NCBI GenBank assembly: GCA_947479645.1
Contig: CANKAJ010000036.1
Span: 1-39,066, forward strand
Reading direction: 5' to 3'
Source: Betaproteobacteria bacterium
GTDB taxonomy: Bacteria > Pseudomonadota > Gammaproteobacteria > Burkholderiales > SG8-39
Length of the DNA stretch: 39,066 bases
Below the pieces are notes generated by a model that worked only from the letters and a program-made list of their open reading frames with translations, was not told where the DNA came from and searched no databases. Both the position numbers and the translations under genes were made by a program. Positions 23,297 to 31,127 of this stretch are shown here, piece by piece; position 1 is the stretch's first letter; each line of letters begins with the position of its first letter.

Positions 23297-25417
23297 CTAT
23301 CTCAGAACCAGCAATGCGTCAGCCGCCACGGCACCAAGTCCCTGCGCGCGGACCAGCACCGGATTAATATCCAATTCGACAATCCTGTCGCGCAGCAGCC
23401 AGGCGCATTCGGAAACCGTGGCGAGGGTCCGCGCAAGTGCTTCGATGTCACGCGGTGCCTGGCCGCGCACGCCGGAGAATATTGCCGAGGCCCGCAGTTC
23501 TCCCACCATCTCGCGCGCGGTGGCCAGGTCGAAGGGGGCGATGCGATAGGTGAGGTCGTGCATTGTTTCCGCGAGCACGCCACCCAGACCAAAGGCCACC
23601 ACCGGGCCGAACAGCGGGTCATTCACGACGCCGATAATCGTCTCCACGGCGTCACTCACCATCTCCGATACCAGTACGCCCGATAGCGCCGCGCTCGGTG
23701 CTGCTTTTCTGGCATTGGCAACGACGGCTGCAACTGCTTCGGAGAGGGCTGTGTTATTGCTGATATGGAGACGCACTGCATCGATGTCGGTCTTGTGGGC
23801 GATGTCTTTGGATACAATCTTTACCGCGACAGGGAATTGCATGCCTTCAGGCAGTGCGGCAGGTGCTGCATTGACGGGCAGCAGCGCATCGCGCGTCACG
23901 CGGATGCCCATGGCGGACAGGAATTGTTTGCCGGCATGCTCGTCAAGCACAGCTGCCCCGGCGGGAATGCCGGGCAGCAGGCGATCGGCGACCGCGTGCC
24001 CGCTGATCAGGTATTCACGCTTCTCTAGTGCGGCGGAGTAGTCGGCCAGCATGCGCATCGCCGCGGCCAGGCGCCGCGGGGATCCCAGTACGGGAATATT
24101 CGCCATCTTGAATTCTTGCATGGCGCCCACGGTCATCTCCGGCGGCATGGCTGAAAACACCATGACTGACTTGTGGATGTCCTTCAGCAGGCCGGTGACG
24201 GCTTGCGCGACGTTGCGGAATGATTCGCCCGATGCCGTCGCGAAAAACAAGGCGACCTGGTCAATGGCCGGGTCCGCGAGTACCGCTTGCAGCGAATTCA
24301 GGTAGCGCGGGATATTGGATTCCTTGACGAAGCCCGCGGTGTAATCGATGGGGTTGTGGGTCGAGGCGATGCTGGGCAGGTTTTCTTTCAGGATGGCCCG
24401 GGTGGTTTCCGCCAGGGGGGCCAGCACGAGTCCGAATTCATCGGCAGCGTCCGAGAAATTGACTGCCGAGCCGCCGGAGCCGGTCATCACCGCAACATTG
24501 CATCCTTGCGCGCGCCGGCCTGCGAGCAGGCAGCGCAGGGTATCCACGGTGTCTTCGAAATCGTGCACTTCGACGACGCCGCATTGTCTGAATGCGGCAC
24601 GGTAGATGTCATACGAACCGGTCATGCAGGCGGTATGCGACGCGGCGGCGGTCAGGCCCTGCCGGGTGTTGCCCGCCTTCAGCACCACCAGCGGCTTGCC
24701 TGCTGCGAGCGCATAACGGGCCGCGGACATGAACGCACGACCGTCGGAAATACCTTCGAGGTAGGCGAGTATGACTTTGGTATCCGGATCATCCACAAAC
24801 GCCCGGATCATTTCCGGCGCCTTGATGTCGGTTTCATTGCCGCTAGCGACCAGATAACGAAATCCGATGCCGGCACGCGCAGCCTGGATTACCAGGCTGT
24901 TGCCGAAACCGCCACTCTGGATCACGGCGGAGACCGGGCCGGGTTGCAGGACCGGCGGGCGCGTAATGCTGCCGAAACTGGCAAATACGCGCTGGTGGAT
25001 GTTGACGAATCCAAGGCAATTGGGTCCGATCAGGCGCACGCCGTGGGAACGGGCCGCATTCAGCATGCGGGCCTCGAGGGCAATGCCCTCCGGGCCGGCT
25101 TCGCGAAAGCCGCCACCAAACACCACCGCGAAACGAATGCCATGGCGGCCGCACTCATCGATGGCTGCGGGCACGTGGGCGGCCGGCAGCGCTATGACCG
25201 CGACATCGCAGGGCTCGCTGATATCCGACACGGATGCAAAGCCTTTCCTGTCACCCACTTCCGGGTACTTCGGATTGACTGGATAGATGCCACCCTGATA
25301 CCCGTGCTGCTGCAGCACGCGCACGGTCTGCCCGCTGGGTTTGGTCGGATCGCTGCTGGCACCGATGATGGCGATGCCGCGCGGGTTGAACATGCGGGTG
25401 AAATCCGAATCAGGCAT
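23297..25417 (-). CDS. ADP-forming acyl-CoA synthetase (acetate--CoA ligase family)
   Basis: A 706-residue fused alpha-beta NDP-forming acyl-CoA ligase: acid + ATP + CoA to acyl-CoA + ADP + Pi. An N-terminal CoA-binding Rossmann domain (IAIIGASSDPTKPSG, 15-29) is followed by two succinyl-CoA-ligase-like domains. The phospho-His is in AAASHTACMTG (His261). The C-terminal ATP-grasp region starts at about residue 490 (FPVAVKIVSKDIAHKTD) and ends with DINPVLVRAQGLGAVAADAL. It is the last gene of a minus-strand unit, 24 bases after the SDR gene, with a GGAG site. It probably activates a carboxylic acid for the acyl-CoA dehydrogenase encoded upstream. A long open frame on the opposite strand is a shadow. 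Confidence 0.92.
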   Translation of the reverse strand: MPDSDFTRMFNPRGIAIIGASSDPTKPSGQTVRVLQQHGYQGGIYPVNPKYPEVGDRKGFASVSDISEPCDVAVIALPAAHVPAAIDECGRHGIRFAVVFGGGFREAGPEGIALEARMLNAARSHGVRLIGPNCLGFVNIHQRVFASFGSITRPPVLQPGPVSAVIQSGGFGNSLVIQAARAGIGFRYLVASGNETDIKAPEMIRAFVDDPDTKVILAYLEGISDGRAFMSAARYALAAGKPLVVLKAGNTRQGLTAAASHTACMTGSYDIYRAAFRQCGVVEVHDFEDTVDTLRCLLAGRRAQGCNVAVMTGSGGSAVNFSDAADEFGLVLAPLAETTRAILKENLPSIASTHNPIDYTAGFVKESNIPRYLNSLQAVLADPAIDQVALFFATASGESFRNVAQAVTGLLKDIHKSVMVFSAMPPEMTVGAMQEFKMANIPVLGSPRRLAAAMRMLADYSAALEKREYLISGHAVADRLLPGIPAGAAVLDEHAGKQFLSAMGIRVTRDALLPVNAAPAALPEGMQFPVAVKIVSKDIAHKTDIDAVRLHISNNTALSEAVAAVVANARKAAPSAALSGVLVSEMVSDAVETIIGVVNDPLFGPVVAFGLGGVLAETMHDLTYRIAPFDLATAREMVGELRASAIFSGVRGQAPRDIEALARTLATVSECAWLLRDRIVELDINPVLVRAQGLGAVAADALLVLR

Positions 25418-25441
25418 GCCGATCTCCAGAAGTTCGTCAAA

Positions 25442-26230
25442 TTAAAGTATCGTCGAGAGCGCTCCGCCATCCATGGAGATGCAGACGCCGGTGACGTAAC
25501 CCGCCCGCTCGGATGCCAGGTACACGGTGGTGTCGGCAATGTCTTCCGGCAGTGCCAGGCGGCGCAGCGGCAGGTTGCTGGCGGCCTTGGCCTGTTGATC
25601 GGCGACCGATGTCCCGGTTCGCTTTTCCACGGCCTGCATGCGCAGGAGCTGGCGTTCGGTAATGGTTCCACCGGGATTGATGGCATTGACGCGTATGCCC
25701 TTGGGGCCGAATGCATTGGCCAGGCCGGTGGAGACCAGCATCAGGGCTGCATTGGCGGCGCCGCCCGCGAGGTGATTGGGGCTGGCGCGTTTGCCGCCCT
25801 GACCGATGATGTTGACGATGTTGCCGCGGCCGCGTGCGGCCATGCCAGGCAATACCACCTGCATGGCATGGATATAGGAGAAGTATTTGGCATCCATGGC
25901 ATCGTGCCAGGATTGCATGGTGAGATTTTCCGGCGGCGTGTGCACCGCGGCACCGGCTGAGTTGACCAGAATGTCGATTGGACCGAGCAGTTTCTCGGCT
26001 TCCGCAATGGCCCTGGTGGCGGCCTCAGGCTGGACGAAATCGGCGACCACTGTCGCGACGGTCAGGCCTTTTTCCTTCAGCGAAGCGGCGGCGATATCCA
26101 GATTGGCGCGCGAACGCGATGCAATGATGACCCGGGCGCCTTCTTCGGCAAAGCGCATGGCGCAGGAATAGCCGATGCCCTTGCTGCCGCCGGTGACGAG
26201 TACAACCTTGCCTTTCAGATTGAGTTCCAT
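25442..26230 (-). CDS. SDR-family protein lacking the YxxxK catalytic pair
   Basis: A 262-residue classical-length short-chain dehydrogenase/reductase. The cofactor site is intact (TGGSKGIG, 13-20; ASRSRANLD; NSAG, 90-93), so it should bind NAD(P). However, the segment that should contain Ser and Y-x-x-x-K reads IIGQGGKRASPNHLAGGAAN then AALM (141-164): the Ser, Tyr and Lys positions are Gly143, Gly156 and Asn160 by alignment to the KAAL motif. The C-terminal GIRVNAINPGGT is normal. Either a different residue such as His153 serves as acid, or the protein is not a classical oxidoreductase. It lies between acyl-CoA dehydrogenase and acyl-CoA synthetase genes, with an AAGGA site. Confidence 0.88.
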   Translation of the reverse strand: MELNLKGKVVLVTGGSKGIGYSCAMRFAEEGARVIIASRSRANLDIAAASLKEKGLTVATVVADFVQPEAATRAIAEAEKLLGPIDILVNSAGAAVHTPPENLTMQSWHDAMDAKYFSYIHAMQVVLPGMAARGRGNIVNIIGQGGKRASPNHLAGGAANAALMLVSTGLANAFGPKGIRVNAINPGGTITERQLLRMQAVEKRTGTSVADQQAKAASNLPLRRLALPEDIADTTVYLASERAGYVTGVCISMDGGALSTIL

Positions 26231-26308
26231 GTTGACAGTTCCTTGTGGTTAAACGGGCCAGTAACGGCGGGAAGCGCTGCCACTTCAATCGACAGCAAAA
26301 AAAATGAC

Positions 26309-27544
26309 TCAAAGGTCGATGTCGCCTGCAAGCAGTTGTTTGGATATGACGTGACGCAGGATTTCGTTGGTGCCGTCAGCGACATTGGCCTTGCGCACGC
26401 TGATGAAGGCTTCGGTCAGGTGCATTTCGTTGGTGAAGCCCATGGCGCCATGCGCCTGCATCGCGGCATCCACGGCATTCTTGCCGACTTCGACCGCATA
26501 GGCTTTGGTCATGGACAATTCCTTGGTAGCAGTCTGGCCTTTGTCGAGCAACTGGCAGACATTGATCCCCATGAGGTGGGCCGCATGCAGGCGCATGGCG
26601 GCCTCGGCCAGCGGAAACATGACGCCCTGGTATTCGGAGATCTTCTTGCCGAATGATTCGCGTACCTTTACAAATTCGAGAGCCTGTTCCAGCGCCCAAC
26701 GGCCAAGTCCGACGGCGCGGGCGGTGTTGTAGACGCGGCCCAGGCCCACACCCAGCATGCCGACCTTGAAGCCTTTGTCCAGTTCGCCCACCAGTTGCTG
26801 CGGCTCGACGCGCACCTTGTCAAACTGCAGGATGGCTTCATCGGTACCGACATGGCCCCACATGTTGATGAGACGCTCGACCTGAAACCCTTTGGAACTG
26901 GTGGGGACCAGAAAGGTGCTGATGCCGCCCTTGCGCCTGGCGGCCAGTTCCGGATTGGTCACCGCAAATACCACCGCGTATTCGGCATAGGGACTGTTGG
27001 TGATCCAGATCTTGCTGCCCGACAGCAGCCAGCCATCGCCGTCCTTGTCCGCGCGCGTCTTGATCATGGCGGCGTCGGAGCCGGCACCGGGTTCGGACAG
27101 CGCGAAGCAGATGGAATGTTCGCCCGAAATGAGCTTTGGCAATACGCTGTCGCGCAGTTGCGGCGAAATCTTTTCAAGGACAGGACTGGGGCCCTTGGCC
27201 CAGTGGCTGATCATGAATTGCGCCAGCCAGTAATGCGAGCCGCACTGGTGATAGACCTGTTCCCAGGCATAGAAATAGGCGAGGTAACCGAGTCCGCCGC
27301 CACCGATGCTTTCGGGCGCGCTCATGGCGTAGTAGCCGGCTCTTGCCGACGCCATCCTTACCTCGCGGATCAGTTCGAGTACCTCCGGGACATAGGCCCC
27401 CTTGTCGGTAAAAGTCCTGCGCGCATTGGACAGCAATTCCGCGTTCTTTTCGTGGCGGGGAATGATCTCGGCACGGATGAAGGCGGCAACGCCGTCGGTG
27501 ATCGCTTTGATTTCGTCTGGAACGTCAAATGCAATGGCGGTCAT
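26309..27544 (-). CDS. acyl-CoA dehydrogenase (ACAD10/11-like)
   Basis: A 411-residue FAD flavoprotein, first gene of the minus-strand unit. It shows MSAPESIGGGGLGYLAYFYA, ALSEPGAGSDAAMIKTRAD, GSKIWITNSPYAEYAVVFAV, NMWGHVGTDEAILQFDKVRV and RESFGKKISEYQGVMFPLAE. At the usual catalytic Glu site it reads VADGTNEIL, with Asp390; the ADG variant is typical of the ACAD10/11 branch, which acts on unusual, often hydroxylated, acyl-CoAs. It diverges from the crotonase gene at 27775 across 230 bases carrying a strong candidate regulatory dyad. The ribosome site is AAGG. Confidence 0.92.
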   Translation of the reverse strand: MTAIAFDVPDEIKAITDGVAAFIRAEIIPRHEKNAELLSNARRTFTDKGAYVPEVLELIREVRMASARAGYYAMSAPESIGGGGLGYLAYFYAWEQVYHQCGSHYWLAQFMISHWAKGPSPVLEKISPQLRDSVLPKLISGEHSICFALSEPGAGSDAAMIKTRADKDGDGWLLSGSKIWITNSPYAEYAVVFAVTNPELAARRKGGISTFLVPTSSKGFQVERLINMWGHVGTDEAILQFDKVRVEPQQLVGELDKGFKVGMLGVGLGRVYNTARAVGLGRWALEQALEFVKVRESFGKKISEYQGVMFPLAEAAMRLHAAHLMGINVCQLLDKGQTATKELSMTKAYAVEVGKNAVDAAMQAHGAMGFTNEMHLTEAFISVRKANVADGTNEILRHVISKQLLAGDIDL

Positions 27545-27655
27545 GCTGTAACCTTGTTTTTCTGGAAGGGGCCTGTACTGAATTTGCGCGGACAGGCTGG
27601 GACGCGCATGGGCAAGTCAATTCATCCGGATTCTAGTCTGATTGCGCAGGCTTGT

Positions 27656-27661
27656 TATACT
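27656..27661 (+). promoter_or_regulatory. candidate extended -10 promoter element for crotonase gene
   Basis: TTGTTATACT contains TATACT with a TG one base upstream, an extended -10 of the sigma-70 type. There is no good -35 at 17 bases. A start at about 27668 would place the dyad at 27676-27704 just downstream, suitable for repression. Confidence 0.45.
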
Positions 27662-27675
27662 GGCGACACAGTAAA

Positions 27676-27704
27676 CACCGGTTCCAAGCGCTAAAAAACC
27701 GGTG
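27676..27704. promoter_or_regulatory. candidate operator: two ACCGGT palindromes 21 bp apart
   Basis: CACCGGTT (27676-27683) and AACCGGTG (27697-27704) form a perfect 8-bp inverted repeat with a 13-base spacer. Each arm contains the self-palindrome ACCGGT; the two centres are 21 bp apart, two helical turns. It lies between divergent acyl-CoA dehydrogenase and crotonase genes. It could be a repressor site or a leader hairpin. Confidence 0.5.
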
Positions 27705-27774
27705 CCCCCGCGATGATGATTGCGTTATGTATATGGCGGGATGCCGAGTTTATTTATTTTCCAAAGGAGGCTTC

Positions 27775-28596
27775 ATGGCTGATCGAATGGGTAACAACCC
27801 TACCTACAATTACGAATTCATCAATGTTGAGACGGACGACAAGGGCATCATGACGGTCACGCTCAATCGTCCCGAAAAACGCAATGCGTTCATTCCGACC
27901 TGGCACGCCGAGTTGATCGAGATCTGGGGCAAGGTCCACATGGATGATCGTGTGCGTTGCGTCATTTTCACCGGGGCTGGCAAGGCGTTCTGCGCCGGCG
28001 GCGATGTCGGGGCCTTTGCCGCGGCAAAGCAAGATCCCATGGACAAGACCCTGAACTGGCTGCGTGACGTCAAGACCACCGTGACCAAAATGATGGAGTG
28101 CGACAAGCCCATCATTGCCAAGGTGAATGGCGCTGCCGTCGGCCTGGGTTCTTCATTGGTGGCGGCGAGCGACGTGAGTTTCATTGCCGACACCGCCGTG
28201 ATCGGCGACACGCATGTCAAGGTGGGTCTGGTGGCGGCCGATGGCGGAACGGCATTGTGGGGCCTCTTGATGGGCGTCAACCGGCAGAAGGAGTATCTGT
28301 GGCGCGGTGAACTGATGTCGGGCGAAAAGGCGGCAGCTTTGGGACTGTGCAATCACTGCGTGCCGGCGGCCGATCTGGATCGCACCGTGCAGGAATTTGC
28401 CGAGATGCTGGCTTCGCAGCCACCGCGTGCCGTGCAGTGGACGAAACGTGCCATCAATGCGCCGCTCATCAATCAGGTCAGCGCCAACTTCGATACTGCC
28501 GTGCCGCTGGAAGTGATCACGGCGAATTCCGAGGATCACGTCGAAGCTGCCCGCGCCTTCCGTGAAAAGCGCAAGGGCGTGTACAAGGGGCGCTGA
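27775..28596 (+). CDS. enoyl-CoA hydratase/isomerase (crotonase) superfamily protein, atypical
   Basis: A 273-residue crotonase-fold protein from ATG 27775 after a perfect AAAGGAGG site. Oxyanion-hole motifs are present: AFCAGGDVGAF (71-81) and VNGAAVGLGSSLVAASD (117-133). The two Glu of classical hydratases are not: the first is Ser at GLGSSL (about 126-127) and the second appears to be His147 in DTHVKVGLVAADGG. This variant is seen in a crotonase subgroup found beside CaiB-type transferases. It may be a hydrolase, decarboxylase or isomerase. A class III CoA-transferase gene follows 152 bases later, then two Bug genes. Confidence 0.88.
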   Translation: MADRMGNNPTYNYEFINVETDDKGIMTVTLNRPEKRNAFIPTWHAELIEIWGKVHMDDRVRCVIFTGAGKAFCAGGDVGAFAAAKQDPMDKTLNWLRDVKTTVTKMMECDKPIIAKVNGAAVGLGSSLVAASDVSFIADTAVIGDTHVKVGLVAADGGTALWGLLMGVNRQKEYLWRGELMSGEKAAALGLCNHCVPAADLDRTVQEFAEMLASQPPRAVQWTKRAINAPLINQVSANFDTAVPLEVITANSEDHVEAARAFREKRKGVYKGR

Positions 28597-28748
28597 ACGA
28601 TCCATCCGGTTTGATTCGGAGATCAGCGCATAAGCTGGTGGCAGAGTAACCACAGACACGTGGCCGTGAGCTGCTCTGCACCGCTTGCCCGGGAGAACCT
28701 TCTTTTCCAGGCAGGTTGTTGAGTTCAATGTGATGCAATGGTGAGCGA

Positions 28749-29969
28749 ATGACCAAGCGGGTGTTGTCGCATATTCGTGTGCTTGATATGGGCCGTGTGC
28801 TGGCGGCGCCGCTGACGGCCCAGTTGCTGGGGGATCTTGGTGCTGAAGTGATCAAGGTCGAGCGTCCTGGAACGGGCGATGAATTTCGCTTCAGCATGCC
28901 CAAGGTCAAGGATGAAACGGGTGAGAGTATTGGCGAGTCGGCGTTCTTCTGCAGTTTCAACCGCGGCAAGAAATCCATTACGGTCAATCTGACGCATCCT
29001 GACGGCCTGGCGCTGGTGCGCGAGATGGCCGACAAGTGCGATGTGCTGATCGAGAATTACAAGGTCGGTGATCTGGCCCGGCGCGGCCTGGGTTACGAGG
29101 ATCTCAAGAAAACCAATCCGCGCCTGGTCTATTGTTCCATCACCGGGTTTGGTCAGAGCGGCCCCTACAGCAACCGGCCGGCCTACGATCCCATATTGCA
29201 GGCCATGGGCGGTCTGATGGCGGTGACCGGGAATCCAGATGACCAGCCCGGCGGCGGACCGGTCAAGATCGGGCCTTCCATCATCGACATACTGACTGCC
29301 CAGAATGGCTCAAGCGCCATTCTCGCGGCATTGCTGCAGCGTGAGCAGACCGGTCACGGCCAGCATATCGACCTGGCGCTGATGGACTCGTGTGTCGCGG
29401 CGCTGACACAGCATGCGATCGGCTATCTCAACGGCGGCGATGAGCCACAACGCATGGGAACGGACACCATCGGCAATTCTCCCAGCGGCATGTATCGCTG
29501 CTCGGATGGCGCCATCATGCTGGTGGTGGGCAACGAAGGGCAGTTTGCGCGCTTGTGCGAGACCGTGGGCTGCGCGCATCTGATCGGCGACAGCCGCTTC
29601 ACGTCGAAAATGGCGCGAGTAGCGAATCGTGATTTGCTGCGCCGGGAACTGGAGGAAGGGTTCTCGAAATTCACCGTCAAGGAAGCGCTGGCGGCGCTTG
29701 AGAAGGCGGTTGTCGTCGCCGGCAAGTTCAATGAATTTCCCGAGGTGTTTGAGGATCCCCAGGTCGTGCACCGGAAACTGGTGGTGGATGTGCCGCACCC
29801 GAAAAATGCCAAGATGCGCCTCATCGCCAGCCCCATACGGCTGCCGGATAGCCCGATCACGTACGCGCCGCCGCCGCTGCTCGGAGAACATACCGAATGG
29901 GTATTGAAGCAGTGGCTGGGGAAGTCCGATGTGGATATTCAGAAGCTGCGCGACGCGGGTGCAATTTAG
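28749..29969 (+). CDS. class III CoA-transferase (CaiB/BaiF family)
   Basis: A 406-residue CoA-transferase, paralogous to the one at 16902. It shows SHIRVLDMGRVLAAPLTAQL, GAEVIKVERPGTGDE, LIENYKVGDLARRGLGYEDL, YCSITGFGQSGPYSNRPAYD, the catalytic Asp in IGPSIIDILTAQNG (Asp180), and TYAPPPLLGEHTEWVL at the C-terminus. The start is ATG 28749 with a weak GGTGAG site. With the crotonase upstream and two Bug receptors immediately downstream it fits a unit that imports an acid, activates it to the CoA ester and processes it. Confidence 0.92.
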   Translation: MTKRVLSHIRVLDMGRVLAAPLTAQLLGDLGAEVIKVERPGTGDEFRFSMPKVKDETGESIGESAFFCSFNRGKKSITVNLTHPDGLALVREMADKCDVLIENYKVGDLARRGLGYEDLKKTNPRLVYCSITGFGQSGPYSNRPAYDPILQAMGGLMAVTGNPDDQPGGGPVKIGPSIIDILTAQNGSSAILAALLQREQTGHGQHIDLALMDSCVAALTQHAIGYLNGGDEPQRMGTDTIGNSPSGMYRCSDGAIMLVVGNEGQFARLCETVGCAHLIGDSRFTSKMARVANRDLLRRELEEGFSKFTVKEALAALEKAVVVAGKFNEFPEVFEDPQVVHRKLVVDVPHPKNAKMRLIASPIRLPDSPITYAPPPLLGEHTEWVLKQWLGKSDVDIQKLRDAGAI

Positions 29970-29998
29970 TCAATTCAATTGTGAAAAAGGAGGGGTTC

Positions 29999-31051
29999 AT
30001 GCGCCATACGATCAGCCTTAGCCGGCGCCAGCGCGCGGGTGCATTGCGCGCATCGATCTGCGTGAGCATGCGTTTCACGCAGCGTGTTGCGCAGTGGATT
30101 ATCTTGTTATTGCTGATGCTGCAAGCGGGGTTCGTTGCCGCTCAGCAGGGCTACCCGAATAAACCGATTCGCATTATCACGCCCTATGCGCCGGGTGGCG
30201 CAACGACCGTACTCGGACGGCTGGTCGGCGACAAATTGACGCAGGCCTGGGGTCAGCAGGTGTTGCTGGACAATCGTCCCGGGGGCAATACCGTGATCGG
30301 TTCCGAAGCGATGGTGCGCTCGGCAGCGGACGGCTACACGCTGTTGCTCATCACCAGCACGCATGTGATCAATTCGGTGCTGTTGCCCAATCTTCCCTAC
30401 GATGCGGCAAAGGATTTCGCTGCGGTAGCCACGCTGGCCGGCTATGAACCCGTTCTGTTGATTCACCCTTCGGTTCCTGCGAATACCCTGCAGGAGTTCA
30501 TTGCACTGGCCAGGTCAAGACCGGGGCAACTCAATTACGCGACGGCCGGTGGTAATGGCAGCGCCACCCATCTGACTGGCGAATTCTTCAACATGCTGAC
30601 CGGGGTCAGGATCAACCAGGTTCCCTACAAGGGCACGGGGCCAGTGTTGACTGCGCTCATGGCCGGCGAGGTGCAGATGCATATCACGCCGCCGGCGATC
30701 TTCATTCCCGCCATCAAGGCGGGCAAGATCAAGGCGCTGGCGGTAGGAGGCGATACGCGCCTGTCATCGCTGCCACAGGTGCCGACATTTGCCGAAGGGG
30801 GCCTTCCGGCCTACCAGTTGAAGGGCTGGTACGGCGTACTGGCTCCCGCCGCGACGCCCAAACCGATCATCGACAAAGTCTCCGCGGAAATTGGCAGGAT
30901 CCTGAATACGCCGGATATCCGCGACAAGCTGGTCAACCAGGAAATGGAACCCTTCATCAATACCGCCGATCAGTTCAGTGCATTGATCAAGTCGGAAATC
31001 GCCAAGTTCGACAAAATCGTCAAGACGGCGAACATCAAGCCTGGAGAGTAG
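29999..31051 (+). CDS. Bug/TctC-family periplasmic solute-binding protein (tandem copy 1)
   Basis: A 350-residue receptor starting at ATG 29999 after AAAAAGGAGGGG. The N-terminus is unusually long and Arg-rich before the hydrophobic core WIILLLLMLQAGFVAA; an internal ATG at 30068 would give a standard leader. The mature part opens with YPNKPIRIITPYAPGGATT and contains VPYKGTGPVLTALMAGE. It is closely similar along its length to the next gene, with ligand-loop differences (THVINSVLL against AHIIRPLLT; TPPAIFIPAIKAG against SPPTDSLVPYIKAG), so a tandem duplication with specificity shift is likely. Confidence 0.9.
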   Translation: MRHTISLSRRQRAGALRASICVSMRFTQRVAQWIILLLLMLQAGFVAAQQGYPNKPIRIITPYAPGGATTVLGRLVGDKLTQAWGQQVLLDNRPGGNTVIGSEAMVRSAADGYTLLLITSTHVINSVLLPNLPYDAAKDFAAVATLAGYEPVLLIHPSVPANTLQEFIALARSRPGQLNYATAGGNGSATHLTGEFFNMLTGVRINQVPYKGTGPVLTALMAGEVQMHITPPAIFIPAIKAGKIKALAVGGDTRLSSLPQVPTFAEGGLPAYQLKGWYGVLAPAATPKPIIDKVSAEIGRILNTPDIRDKLVNQEMEPFINTADQFSALIKSEIAKFDKIVKTANIKPGE

Positions 31052-31127
31052 TTCCGTTCGCGGATGCAAATTGCAATGGATCCACAGGTTGTTTTCTGAA
31101 TCAGGAGCCTGACAAGGAGTCGCCACC

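Noticed and set aside
24287..25960. 557-codon open frame on the plus strand
   Set aside because: It is antisense to the acyl-CoA synthetase and SDR genes, whose motifs are unmistakable. Its translation is rich in Gly, His, Arg and Asp without family motifs, as expected for a GC-rich shadow frame.
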